DNA of 64,000 bases from Tumebacillus_A lipolyticus (GCF_042682745.1 NZ_JBHUIO010000002.1:1302001-1366000); one strand, 5' to 3'. Numbered from the stretch's first letter, positions 52,909 through 60,753 are shown. Notes: generated from the letters alone by a model not told the origin. Program-made: numbers and translations.

Positions 52909-53994
52909 ATGCGATTAGCCCCCGTATCACTGAGTCTGGCAGATGCGGTTCTCGCCAAGCCAGTGCTCGATGAAAAAGGTATGATCCTCGTCGGTGCTGG
53001 GGTCAAGCTCTCCGAACGCATGATCACGCGTTTGAAACAGCTTGGAGTCTCCAGCCTTTATATTGAAGATAAGCGTACAGACGACATCGTGATCGTCGAT
53101 GCGGTGTCTGATGAAACCCGCAGACATGCGGTCAACACCGTTTACAACTCGATGTTGCAGATGATCGATTCGGAGCGAGGCGCTCGTCGCGCTTCCCGCC
53201 CGCAGATCGGACGCGAAGTATCGAAAGTGTTCCAAGACATCCTCGCCGATTTGAAAGCGAACTCGACCGGCCTGATCAACCTGGCGAGCATCTTTACGGT
53301 GGACGGCTACCTCTATCATCACTCGGTCAATGTCGCCATCCTCTCCACCGCTGTCGGCCTGGCCAAAGGCTATGGGCAAAAGGAGATCACCGAGATCGGC
53401 ATCGGCGCTCTGCTGCATGATATCGGCTGTACAAAAGTTCCACAGGAAATCCTCAACAAGCCTGGCCGCTACTCCGATCTCGAATATGAGATGATGAAGA
53501 AGCACTCCGAGTGGGGATTTGAGATGTTGCGCGAACAGGATGGCATCTCACTGCTGTCTGCGCACATCGCCTATCAGCACCATGAGCGCCTCGACGGCTC
53601 TGGATACCCCCGCGGATTGCAGGGCGAGGAGATTCACGAGTATTCGCGGATCGTCGGCATGTGCGACGTATATGAAGCGCTGACCTCCAAGCGCTTTCAT
53701 CGAGATGCTTTCTTGCCGCATGAAGCGCTGGAATTTATCTTGGGCGGCGGCACCGGGCTGTTCGACCTGTCATTGGTGCGCCTGTTTGCGAAAAACGTCG
53801 CCGTCTACCCGATCGGCATGACGGTCAAGCTCAACACAGATGAGACGGCCGTCGTGGTCAGCCTCAACCCCGAATACCCGCAGCGCCCGGTCGTTCGTCT
53901 GCTCAGCGACGAATATGGCCGTCGCTTGGACAGCCCCTACGATATCGACCTGACCAAAGAGCTCACGATGATGATCGTCAGCTATAACGAATGA
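52909..53994 (+). CDS. HD-GYP domain protein (probable c-di-GMP phosphodiesterase)
   Basis: 361 aa. Residues 1-60 form the short N-terminal domain usual in Firmicute HD-GYP proteins (LAKPVLDEKGMILVGAGVKLSERMI). The HD-GYP domain covers about 115-290: LYHHSVNVAIL, LLHDIGCTKVP near 169, and HHERLDGSGYPRGL near 223, followed by RIVGMCDVYEALTSKR. All metal-binding His/Asp residues and GYP are there, so hydrolysis of c-di-GMP to pGpG/GMP is expected. With the GGDEF protein about 6 kb away it gives both synthesis and breakdown of the messenger in one region. Single-gene unit with its own promoter and terminator. Start supported by AGGGAG. Confidence 0.93.
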   Translation: MRLAPVSLSLADAVLAKPVLDEKGMILVGAGVKLSERMITRLKQLGVSSLYIEDKRTDDIVIVDAVSDETRRHAVNTVYNSMLQMIDSERGARRASRPQIGREVSKVFQDILADLKANSTGLINLASIFTVDGYLYHHSVNVAILSTAVGLAKGYGQKEITEIGIGALLHDIGCTKVPQEILNKPGRYSDLEYEMMKKHSEWGFEMLREQDGISLLSAHIAYQHHERLDGSGYPRGLQGEEIHEYSRIVGMCDVYEALTSKRFHRDAFLPHEALEFILGGGTGLFDLSLVRLFAKNVAVYPIGMTVKLNTDETAVVVSLNPEYPQRPVVRLLSDEYGRRLDSPYDIDLTKELTMMIVSYNE

Positions 53995-54001
53995 CGAGAC
54001 A

Positions 54002-54029
54002 AAACCCCGAAGCGAACGCTTCGGGGTTT
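54002..54029. terminator. Shared terminator of the HD-GYP gene and rsgI
   Basis: AAACCCCGAAGCG and its complement form a near-continuous 13-bp stem between convergent genes, with A/T runs at both ends. Confidence 0.85.
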
Positions 54030-54049
54030 GTCTTGACCACAAGCAAAAA

Positions 54050-55264
54050 CTAACGCCTCTGCTCTTTTTGGTCGTTGTTCTTGCGATCTTGATTATTGGG
54101 CGGGTCAACCTTGCTCTTCTTGTCGTTCCCACCCTGATTGCGTGACGTTCCTTGCTTCCACTCGCCCGCTCTGCCATCCCACTTCTTCGGCTGAGGGGAC
54201 TGTGTCTTCCAATCCTTTTCACGCTGTTGCTTCTGATCGCCTTTTTCCAGATTGTTCTTGTTGCTGTTCTTCCACTCCTGCTGTTTGCCAACCTGCCACT
54301 CTTGCTTGCCGTTCTGCTTCGAACTTTTTTGCTCCTGCTGGCGGTTGTTCACATTGCTCGGAACGACGTTCGGCACTCCCTGTGACGTCCCTTTCGCCTT
54401 GTCTTTCACTTGGCGGTTCCAGTCGTCCAGTTGCTTGCCGCCCTTGAGGTCGCGCAACACCTCGCCAAGCTTTTGACCGCGCTGATCGACCAACTTGCTG
54501 ATCGACTTGTTTTTCATCTCTTCAAGATCGACCTGAATCCCGCTTTGCATCGCTGCCAAGTAGAGCGCATATTTGCCTGCAGACAGGCCTGCGCTCTGTG
54601 CGGATTCGCGCACATCTTTGGAGACGACGATGCCGCCTACCTCCACCTGGTCGCCAGCGCTCTTCATGATCGATTCCACATGTGCGACCAGCTCGCTCTC
54701 CACCTTGTTCAAGTTGAGATCTTCAGTCAGCAAATCATCTGCCACCGCCGGAGATGCAGTGATGATCACTTCCGTCTTCTCCTTGAGGTATCCTCGCGAG
54801 CGAGCGATTTCGGCCAGCTTCCCAACCGCATCTTCAACCGCCATGCTCTTGAGCGTCTGCCCTTCGAGAATCTCCTTCGCCTCATCGTTCAACGGAACTG
54901 CTGCGACCACCCGTCTGTGATTGTCAATCGAAAGTTCAATGCTCGGATTGATGTCAACCGTCACATACGCATATGCGGTTGGCTCCGAAAAGAGCGCGGT
55001 GCTCGTCCAAACGCTCGCAGCGAGCAATACGGTTGCGGCGATCACGCCCGTACGCTTCCAAGCCGTGTTCCAAGTTCGCTTGTACCAGGGGAGCGGCGTC
55101 AGGTTGCGAGCGCTCGCACTTCGGTTCACCACCGCTTCCGGAACATCGATCTCCTGCCCCACGACCATCCCGTCCGCCCACGGAATTTTTAAAAACTGGC
55201 GATCCTTCGTCATCACGATGACCAGATCGCCTGCCACTTGCATGACAATCCCTTTCCTCTGCAT
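54050..55264 (-). CDS. rsgI: Anti-sigma-I factor RsgI-like, with Lys/Gln/Asn-rich tail
   Basis: 404-aa single-pass membrane protein. Residues 1-50: the RsgI N-terminal cytosolic domain (KGIVMQVAGDLVIVMTKDR, FLKIPWADGMVVGQEI) that holds SigI. One helix at about 72-94 (TGVIAATVLLAASVWTSTAL). Outside: the conserved YAYVTVDINPSIELSIDNH domain to about 260. Residues 270-404 are low complexity, rich in Lys, Gln, Asn and Trp (KQNGKQEWQVGKQQEWKNS) with no recognisable carbohydrate-binding module. It lies 37 nt downstream of sigI in the usual order. The ATG at 55264 follows GGGGGG by 6 nt. Confidence 0.93.
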   Translation of the reverse strand: MQRKGIVMQVAGDLVIVMTKDRQFLKIPWADGMVVGQEIDVPEAVVNRSASARNLTPLPWYKRTWNTAWKRTGVIAATVLLAASVWTSTALFSEPTAYAYVTVDINPSIELSIDNHRRVVAAVPLNDEAKEILEGQTLKSMAVEDAVGKLAEIARSRGYLKEKTEVIITASPAVADDLLTEDLNLNKVESELVAHVESIMKSAGDQVEVGGIVVSKDVRESAQSAGLSAGKYALYLAAMQSGIQVDLEEMKNKSISKLVDQRGQKLGEVLRDLKGGKQLDDWNRQVKDKAKGTSQGVPNVVPSNVNNRQQEQKSSKQNGKQEWQVGKQQEWKNSNKNNLEKGDQKQQREKDWKTQSPQPKKWDGRAGEWKQGTSRNQGGNDKKSKVDPPNNQDRKNNDQKEQRR

Positions 55265-55301
55265 CAACGGCCCCCCTTACGTAAAACCGTACGAACTACA
55301 T

Positions 55302-56045
55302 CTACACGATGTAGTCTTGCAACATATCAAATTCGCCGATCAGAATGATCGAGACGGCGATGATATACTTTCGCTGTCGCTCGATCGTCTTGCGGCTGAC
55401 TCTGACATGTTTCATCAATGATTTGAGCGGCAGCGATTTCTTCGTCATCAGGTAGTCGCAAAACTCCTGTTGCGAGGCGATCACCTTGGCGACCTCCATC
55501 GCGTTCTCACGAGCGTCCTGATGCTTGGGCGACAGATCGACCAGCTCTTCCATCGAGATATCAAACTCCATCAACAGTTGGGCAAACTTGAGGATTTCGT
55601 CTCGTCTGGCCTCGCTCTCGATCGATCTTTGGTGTTCTTCGACAGACTTTTGCACCTCGACATAGTTGATCACGTTCTCCTCTTCATCCTGCACTTCAAA
55701 GTCGGAAAACGGCACATCGCGATGCTTGGCCTGCTTCGAGCGAAAATAGTCGATCAAACGCCGTTTGATCACCGTGTCAGCAAAGCTGAGAAAACTGGTG
55801 CCACGATCCAAGTCGAAACGTTCGATCGCCTCATTAAATGCGGCAAGCGCAATGCTGAACTCATCATCCTGTCCACGGCGAATATACCGTCCCGTCGCTT
55901 GGGAGGCGCTTTTTGCTACAAAAGGAATGTACTCCCGCAGCAATTGGTTCCTTGCCTCTTCATTCCCGTCGCGTGCCTTCATCAACAACTGATTGAGATC
56001 TGATGTCTCCTCCGATTTTTTGCGTCGGAACGGTAAAATCCCCAC
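55302..56045 (-). CDS. sigI: RNA polymerase sigma factor SigI
   Basis: 247 aa, close to the B. subtilis length. Alternative sigma-70-type factor of the SigI family, tied to heat or envelope stress and controlled by RsgI next to it. The region-2-like segment DDEFSIALAAFNEAIERFD followed by SFLSFADTVIKRRLIDYFR and the C-terminal helix-turn-helix-like VSRKTIERQRKYIIAVSIIL are family hallmarks. The GTG at 56045 is chosen (GAGGTGG 5 nt upstream; gives the short N terminus GILPFRRKK). A longer frame from 56117 adds a Cys/Thr-rich stretch without family match. No convincing SigI-type promoter is visible upstream. Confidence 0.93.
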   Translation of the reverse strand: MGILPFRRKKSEETSDLNQLLMKARDGNEEARNQLLREYIPFVAKSASQATGRYIRRGQDDEFSIALAAFNEAIERFDLDRGTSFLSFADTVIKRRLIDYFRSKQAKHRDVPFSDFEVQDEEENVINYVEVQKSVEEHQRSIESEARRDEILKFAQLLMEFDISMEELVDLSPKHQDARENAMEVAKVIASQQEFCDYLMTKKSLPLKSLMKHVRVSRKTIERQRKYIIAVSIILIGEFDMLQDYIV

Positions 56046-56133
56046 CCATTCCACCTCGCTTGTTATAGGATTCGTACACCTTGTTGCTTTTGAGGGCATC
56101 GAAAGAAACTTCAACAAATCTGTTGTGGAATCG

Positions 56134-57129
56134 TCACTCCGGATAGCTCAGTCCAAAATGGTGATACCCGTGTGGCGAGACGATTCTGCCTCTAGGTGTA
56201 CGTTGAATAAACCCGATCTGCAGCAGGTATGGCTCATATAGATCTTCGATCGTATCCGATTCCTCGCCGATCGTAGCGGAGATCGTGTCCAGCCCGACCG
56301 GTCCGCCGCCAAACTTCTCGATGATCGTCAGCAACAGCTTGTGATCGACCTCATCAAGCCCTTTGCTGTCCACCTGAATGAGCCGGAGCGCATGATCGGC
56401 CAACTCTGCTGTGATCACTCCGTCGCCTCGCACCATCGCAAAGTCGCGCACTCGCTTGAGCAGTCTGTTGGCGATCCGCGGAGTTCCTCGCGATCGCTTC
56501 GCCAGCTCCGCCGCACCATCCGGCACGATCGGCACGCCCAGAATCTCCGCTGTGCGCGAGATGATTTTTTGCAAGTCAGATTCATCATAATATTCGAGGT
56601 GGCAGACGACGCCAAACCGATCGCGCAGTGGAAGCGAGAGCATCCCCGCGCGGGTGGTGGCTCCGACGAGAGTAAATGGCGGCAGATCGAGGCGCACAGA
56701 GCGCGCTGCCGGCCCTTTGCCGATGATGATATCAAGGGCGAAATCCTCCATCGCCGGGTAGAGCACTTCCTCGACGCTTCTGTTCAAGCGATGAATCTCA
56801 TCGATAAAGAGCACATCGCCTTCCTGGAGATTGGTCAAAAGCGCAGCCAAGTCGCCCGGTCGTTCGATCGCAGGTCCAGAGGTCACGCGGACATGGACGC
56901 CCATCTCGTTGGCGATGATGTTGGATAGCGTCGTCTTGCCGAGGCCGGGGGGGCCATACAACAGCACATGATCGAGCGCTTCCCTGCGCATCTTCGCCGC
57001 TTCAATATATACTTTCATGTTGTCACGCACTTTGCGTTGCCCGATCATCTCGTGCAAATAACGCGGGCGCAGTGTTTCCTGATCGCCATCTTCGTGCAGT
57101 GGCTGCGAGGTCACGAACCGATCTTCCAC
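56134..57129 (-). CDS. ruvB: Holliday junction branch-migration ATPase RuvB
   Basis: 331 aa. Hexameric AAA+ motor that, with RuvA, drives Holliday junction migration. Walker A GPPGLGKTT near 59, Walker B VLFIDEIHRLNR near 105, sensor ATTRAG, arginine-finger region and the C-terminal winged helix ending FIQRTPRGR. GTG start behind AAGGAG. It follows ruvA by 13 nt. After it, the B. subtilis order (queA next) is broken by sigI, rsgI, HD-GYP and a SpoIID gene. Confidence 0.98.
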   Translation of the reverse strand: MEDRFVTSQPLHEDGDQETLRPRYLHEMIGQRKVRDNMKVYIEAAKMRREALDHVLLYGPPGLGKTTLSNIIANEMGVHVRVTSGPAIERPGDLAALLTNLQEGDVLFIDEIHRLNRSVEEVLYPAMEDFALDIIIGKGPAARSVRLDLPPFTLVGATTRAGMLSLPLRDRFGVVCHLEYYDESDLQKIISRTAEILGVPIVPDGAAELAKRSRGTPRIANRLLKRVRDFAMVRGDGVITAELADHALRLIQVDSKGLDEVDHKLLLTIIEKFGGGPVGLDTISATIGEESDTIEDLYEPYLLQIGFIQRTPRGRIVSPHGYHHFGLSYPE

Positions 57130-57142
57130 GAAATCTCTCTCC

Positions 57143-57766
57143 TTATTGGCGCATCATTTGCTTCAGAGCGAGCTTAATCAGGCTTTCGAGAGGAGCACCT
57201 TCAGTAATCTCATCCGCAAGGCTGCGGACAGCCTCATGCGCTTCTTTTTCAGTATAGCCAAGACTTCTCAACGCTTCATGCAACTCGACGCCCAGGCCTT
57301 TTGGAGCAGTCGCCTTGGCGAGCGCCTGATGATCGGCAAGCGGCGCAACTTGCAAAAGTCCTGCTAGATCGTCCAGTTTCTCCTTGAGATCTAGGATCAA
57401 TCGCTGTGCCGTCTTCTTGCCGATCCCTGGCAGCTTGGTCAGGTAGTTGACATCCTCTGCGCGAATGGCAAAGATCAGCTGGTCGGGAGTGCCCGCGCCG
57501 AGAATCGCCAGTGCTACTTTCGGCCCAATCCCGTTCACCTGGTTGAGCCTTGTGAACAGTTCGCGCTCTTCTCTCGTGCGAAACCCGTATAAAAGGTGAG
57601 CGTCTTCCCGAACATGATGGTAGGTGAACAGGCGATGTTTCTCCCCTTCTTTCAACTGAAACGCTGTCGTTCCTGTCACAAACACCCGATAGCCGACTCC
57701 GTTCACATCGACGACGAGATGATCGAGTTCCGCAATCGCGATCGTTCCTTCCACAAATGCGATCAA
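57143..57766 (-). CDS. ruvA: Holliday junction-binding protein RuvA
   Basis: 207 aa. Tetrameric DNA-binding subunit of the RuvAB complex. N-terminal OB fold (MIAFVEGTIAIAELDHLVVDV), helix-hairpin-helix motifs (VNGIGPKVALAILG and LPGIGKKTAQRLILDLKEK), and the C-terminal RuvB-binding domain (LGYTEKEAHEAV). The TTG start overlaps the ruvC stop by 4 nt; AAAGGAAG is in place and the N terminus fits the family. Confidence 0.97.
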   Translation of the reverse strand: MIAFVEGTIAIAELDHLVVDVNGVGYRVFVTGTTAFQLKEGEKHRLFTYHHVREDAHLLYGFRTREERELFTRLNQVNGIGPKVALAILGAGTPDQLIFAIRAEDVNYLTKLPGIGKKTAQRLILDLKEKLDDLAGLLQVAPLADHQALAKATAPKGLGVELHEALRSLGYTEKEAHEAVRSLADEITEGAPLESLIKLALKQMMRQ

Positions 57767-58266
57767 TGCCCCATCTTCCTTTCCACAATGCTTTTCAGCG
57801 GAGCTGTGTGCGCATGGGTGATCGCCACCGCCAACGCATCTGCCGCATCATCAGGCTTGGGAGGTTTGGCGAGCCCGAGCAACATGCGGACCATCTCTTG
57901 AATCTGCTTCTTCTCCGCCTTGCCGTATCCGACGACAGATTGTTTGACTTGCATCGGGGTATATTCGGCGACTGCAAGCCCTGCTTCGCGAGCGGCGAGC
58001 AACACCACCCCGCGCGCTTGTGCCACATCGAGCGCAGTTGTCACACTCTTGGCGAAAAAAATCTGTTCGATCGCCAGCTGATCCGGCTGATGCCTGCTGA
58101 TGATCTCGCGAATCGCGCCATATATTTCGACCAGCCGATCGGGAATCGGCGTGTTCGGTTTCGTCTCCACACATCCGTACTCCACAGGTTTTAATCGGTT
58201 GCCGATCAGATCGACCACTCCGAACCCGGTTCTCCCGTATCCGGGGTCGATTCCAAGTATCCGCAT
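57763..58266 (-). CDS. ruvC: Holliday junction resolvase RuvC
   Basis: 167 aa. Cuts Holliday junctions symmetrically. Catalytic acidic residues all present: Asp7 in RILGIDPG, Glu in LAIEQIFFAKS near 67, and the Asp pair in PDDAADALAVA near 138-142. First gene of ruvC-ruvA-ruvB, translation-coupled to ruvA. B. subtilis has no ruvC and uses RecU, so this gene sets the organism apart from that lineage. AAGGAGGA precedes the ATG. An imperfect stem-loop (GTTCGG/CCGAAC arms, 58288-58316) lies just upstream in the leader; it has no T run and does not fit the CGAACN4GTTCG LexA box. Confidence 0.97.
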   Translation of the reverse strand: MRILGIDPGYGRTGFGVVDLIGNRLKPVEYGCVETKPNTPIPDRLVEIYGAIREIISRHQPDQLAIEQIFFAKSVTTALDVAQARGVVLLAAREAGLAVAEYTPMQVKQSVVGYGKAEKKQIQEMVRMLLGLAKPPKPDDAADALAVAITHAHTAPLKSIVERKMGH

Positions 58267-58531
58267 GCTGGCAATTCCTCCTTCTAAGTTCGGTAGGAAT
58301 GTATTCGATGCCGAACATACATTTCCTTTTTAACATAGAACCATGCAGAAAGCTATGGCAGTATCAGGTAGACATAATGTTTTTGCATCTATTTTCTTTC
58401 TCTCGATCCTCTCATTTTGCACCAAGATTTGGATCTCCTTTTTTTCAAATATTTTCTAATGAAGTTGAAACTTTTGATCCGCTTCATCCGTCTATATAAG
58501 TGAAGCGACTTTTGAAAGGGGCGATGGTGTC

Positions 58532-58654
58532 TTGGTTGCTGAGGTGATCGCTTTAGTTCTGTTAGTAGGGGCTCTCGGTTTTGGGTTGACGATGATCGCA
58601 TCGATCGAAGAGGAGAATATCAGCGACGACTCAGACCAGGTCACCAACGTGTGA
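58532..58654 (+). CDS. 40-aa single-pass membrane protein, unknown function
   Basis: A short frame with a TTG start at 58532, preceded at about 10 nt by AAAGGGG, ending TGA at 58652-58654. The peptide has one clean hydrophobic helix (VIALVLLVGALGFGLTMIA, residues 5-23) followed by an acidic tail (SIEEENISDDSDQ). A strong terminator follows about 65 nt downstream, and the region before it (58267-58531) is AT-rich with no other gene, so a dedicated small transcript is likely. I do not recognise a family. The helix plus acidic tail is the layout of small membrane regulators or spore proteins. Low base composition bias makes this a moderate call. Confidence 0.5.
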   Translation: MVAEVIALVLLVGALGFGLTMIASIEEENISDDSDQVTNV

Positions 58655-58719
58655 TAGACAGGATGACCGCGCAGGTTTTCCAGCGTGAAAGTGTTGCGCG
58701 ACAGCATCAAATGAAAGAA

Positions 58720-58767
58720 AACGCCAGGGAATCTTCGGGGACATGCCCTAGATTCTCTGGCGTTTTT
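58720..58767. terminator. Shared terminator of the small membrane gene and the ABC operon
   Basis: AACGCCAG / CTGGCGTT, extended inside by GAATCT/AGATTC around one mismatch, with six T after it on the plus strand and four on the minus strand; lies between convergent genes. Confidence 0.85.
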
Positions 58768-58793
58768 TGTTTCTTGAGATGATCGATCCAGAC

Positions 58794-59624
58794 TCACTCC
58801 ACCCCTACTCTTCTTTCCAATAGATACAAGCTCCCCCCGAAGAACAGGAGGCACAGCAGCAGGATGACAAGAGATGTCAGATTGCTAGAAAGAGCTAAGA
58901 TCGATGCGAACAACCCGACAAGGAAGATGAAAAATGTCATCAACAGAGAATGCTTGCGGAAGTATTTCCCGAGAAATGAGCCCAAGCTTCCCCAAAATAG
59001 CAGCAGGCACACCAAGATCAAGAGCAGAGAGATCAGCAGATTGGACAACGCCAAGATCGATGCGGTCAACCCGACAAGAAAGATAAAAAATGTCATCAAG
59101 AGCGAGTACCGTTTGAAGCATTTCCCGAGCAATGAACTGAAGAAACATAAAAAGATCAGACAGGTGGTGAAGAGAAGCAACCCTCCGACAAACAGAATGT
59201 TCGACCAATTGAAAGCGATCAGCGGTTCGGCACGAAACAGCAGCCCTTCACTCAACCAGTTTTGAATGCTCAAACCGATCAGCATGATCGCAGCGATCAG
59301 CAGCGCCTCCACGAAGATCGAGATGTATTTGGCGAGCAGCAGTTGGGCTCGCGATACGGGGAGCGACAACAGATGATAGATCGTGCGATGTTTCCATTCT
59401 TCCCGCCACACTGAGAAGCAGTTCAGCAAAGGAATGAGCAGCACAGCAACAAAAACGGCGATATTCAGAGACAGCACAAACTGGAGCCCATCTTGCGGAA
59501 TGTTGAAGAGAGCAGGCAGAAGAGCAAGCACTGCGTTTAGGAGCACGATCGTTCCCAGCGTGACGAAGATCGTATTTCTGCGATTTCGCAAGTCTGTTTT
59601 TACTAAACGTCTAAAGGCGAGCAT
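58794..59624 (-). CDS. ABC transporter permease with internal duplication
   Basis: 276-aa integral membrane protein with about eight hydrophobic segments; partner of the ATPase directly upstream, which it overlaps by 14 nt. The N-terminal half (RRNTIFVTLGTIVLLNAVL, LLSLPVSRAQLLLAKYIS) is typical of ABC-2-like permeases of YtrC/D or bacitracin-export type. The C-terminal half carries two tandem copies of about 52 residues: LGKCFKRYSLLMTFFIFLVG... and LGKYFRKHSLLMTFFIFLVG..., each with ASILALS and a following hydrophobic stretch. This adds two helices. Substrate unknown; the GntR regulator suggests a cell-envelope antibiotic response or uptake role as in the ytr system. Confidence 0.85.
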   Translation of the reverse strand: MLAFRRLVKTDLRNRRNTIFVTLGTIVLLNAVLALLPALFNIPQDGLQFVLSLNIAVFVAVLLIPLLNCFSVWREEWKHRTIYHLLSLPVSRAQLLLAKYISIFVEALLIAAIMLIGLSIQNWLSEGLLFRAEPLIAFNWSNILFVGGLLLFTTCLIFLCFFSSLLGKCFKRYSLLMTFFIFLVGLTASILALSNLLISLLLILVCLLLFWGSLGSFLGKYFRKHSLLMTFFIFLVGLFASILALSSNLTSLVILLLCLLFFGGSLYLLERRVGVE

Positions 59625-60312
59625 GATGATACACCTCTTTCAAGATTTCGAGCAATGACTTGCTTTCCGCCAGTTTTAAAGTCTCCACATTTCCTTTGAG
59701 CAAGAGCTTTCCATCGTCTAAAAACAAAATTTCATCGAGCAGGGCTTCCACTTCTGACACTTCATGCGTCGCGATCAGGATCGTTTGCTCTTCTTCTAAA
59801 AAATCTTCCATGATCGCATGGGCGATCTGCTCTCTCGCAAAAGGATCAATTCCGGAAAACGGCTCATCTAAAAGCAAATATTTCGCTTGTCTGCTCAAAA
59901 CCAAAAGTAATTTGATCTTGGCCCTCGTGCCTTTCGAAGCCACTTTGATCAACGAATCTCGCTTCAAGTGTAAATAATCGAGCAGATGATCCGCCTTTTT
60001 CCCATCCCAATCTGGATAAAGATCTTGCATATAGCGCATGATGTCAGATAGTTTCATCCAAGGGTACCAAGCATCGAGATCGGGGAGAAAAGCGAGCCGC
60101 TCTCTCGTCGAACGACAGGGTGATTTCCCGTCGATGGTGATCTTTCCACGATCCAAATGCAAAAGTCCAGCCATCGCTTTCAGCATCGTCGATTTCCCAG
60201 CGCCGTTCGCTCCTACCAGCCCGACGATCTGTCCGGCCTCGACAGAAAATGATAGATCATCTAAGGCGATCTTGCTTCCGAACATTTTTGCAGCTTGCTC
60301 GACTTTGATCAT
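59611..60312 (-). CDS. ABC transporter ATP-binding protein
   Basis: 233 aa. ATPase that powers the adjacent permease. Walker A GANGAGKST near 34-42, Q-loop-like FLPDLDAWYPWM, a divergent signature (SKGTRAKIKLLLVLS instead of LSGGQ), Walker B LLLDEPFSGID near 146, and the H-loop THE. The degenerate signature and short length match the YtrB/YhcG group encoded after GntR regulators. Start codon overlaps the GntR stop by 4 nt, and GGGGAG lies within the GntR end. Confidence 0.93.
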   Translation of the reverse strand: MIKVEQAAKMFGSKIALDDLSFSVEAGQIVGLVGANGAGKSTMLKAMAGLLHLDRGKITIDGKSPCRSTRERLAFLPDLDAWYPWMKLSDIMRYMQDLYPDWDGKKADHLLDYLHLKRDSLIKVASKGTRAKIKLLLVLSRQAKYLLLDEPFSGIDPFAREQIAHAIMEDFLEEEQTILIATHEVSEVEALLDEILFLDDGKLLLKGNVETLKLAESKSLLEILKEVYHHARL

Positions 60313-60677
60313 CTTGACGCTCCCCTTTCCAGATACTTTTTCATCGCCGCTAAGATTTCGCGATCCGATTTGCCGAACGATCGCAGCGTTTCGATACTTT
60401 GGCTAACAGCATGATGCAACGCTTCTTCCCGCAAGGATTCGAGCAGTTCCACATCGCTCGTCATAAAGCTCCCCTGCCCTCTCGCAGTGACGATCAACCT
60501 CATCTCCTCCATCTCCCGATACGCCCGTTGAATGGTATTTGGATTGACCCCCAGCTGTTTGGCAAGCTCGCGTCGTGAAGGGATCTCTTGGCCTAATTTA
60601 TAGGTGCCATTGATGAACTTCAATTTGATGTCTGCAATAATTTGGGTATAGATCGGTTCCTTTTGATTAAATTCCAT
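60309..60677 (-). CDS. GntR-family transcriptional regulator, YtrA subfamily
   Basis: 122 aa. Short GntR repressor: winged helix at residues 1-75 (PIYTQIIADIKLKFINGTY, IPSRRELAKQLGVNPNTIQ, REMEEMRLIVTARGQGSFM) and only a short helical C-terminal part with no large effector domain, as in YtrA/YhcF. The ATG at 60677 is preceded by GGAGGACGCG; the frame opens at 60719 inside the operator and is less likely. First gene of a three-gene operon with the ABC ATPase and permease; a perfect palindrome over the promoter points to autorepression. Confidence 0.93.
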   Translation of the reverse strand: MEFNQKEPIYTQIIADIKLKFINGTYKLGQEIPSRRELAKQLGVNPNTIQRAYREMEEMRLIVTARGQGSFMTSDVELLESLREEALHHAVSQSIETLRSFGKSDREILAAMKKYLERGASR

Positions 60678-60698
60678 CGCGTCCTCCATGTTGAAAAA

Positions 60699-60736
60699 CC
60701 GTGTTACTGTATTAGACATCTAATACAGTAACACGG
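60699..60736. promoter_or_regulatory. GntR operator: perfect 18+2+18 bp palindrome
   Basis: CCGTGTTACTGTATTAGA and its exact reverse complement, 2 bp apart (60699-60716 and 60719-60736). It covers the -10 box and the expected start site of the GntR-ABC operon, so binding would block transcription. The core agrees with the paired-site layout of YtrA-type GntR operators. Confidence 0.85.
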
Positions 60737-60753
60737 TGACTTTTTCCTGTCAA
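60725..60753 (-). promoter_or_regulatory. Promoter of the GntR-ABC operon
   Basis: A perfect TTGACA (60748-60753), 17 bp, then TACTGT (60725-60730) inside the operator. The DNA from 60755 to 60966 holds no gene or repeat that I recognise. Confidence 0.6.

Noticed and set aside
58288..58316. LexA box upstream of ruvC
   Set aside because: GTTCGG and CCGAAC are present but 17 bp apart and in the wrong order for CGAACN4GTTCG.
58492..58854. 120-codon minus-strand frame after the ABC permease
   Set aside because: It crosses a strong bidirectional terminator and is antisense to the small membrane gene; no motif.
59064..59265. Short plus-strand frames opposite the ABC permease
   Set aside because: They are antisense reflections of the duplicated helices, with Lys/Asn/Arg-rich translations and no start signals.
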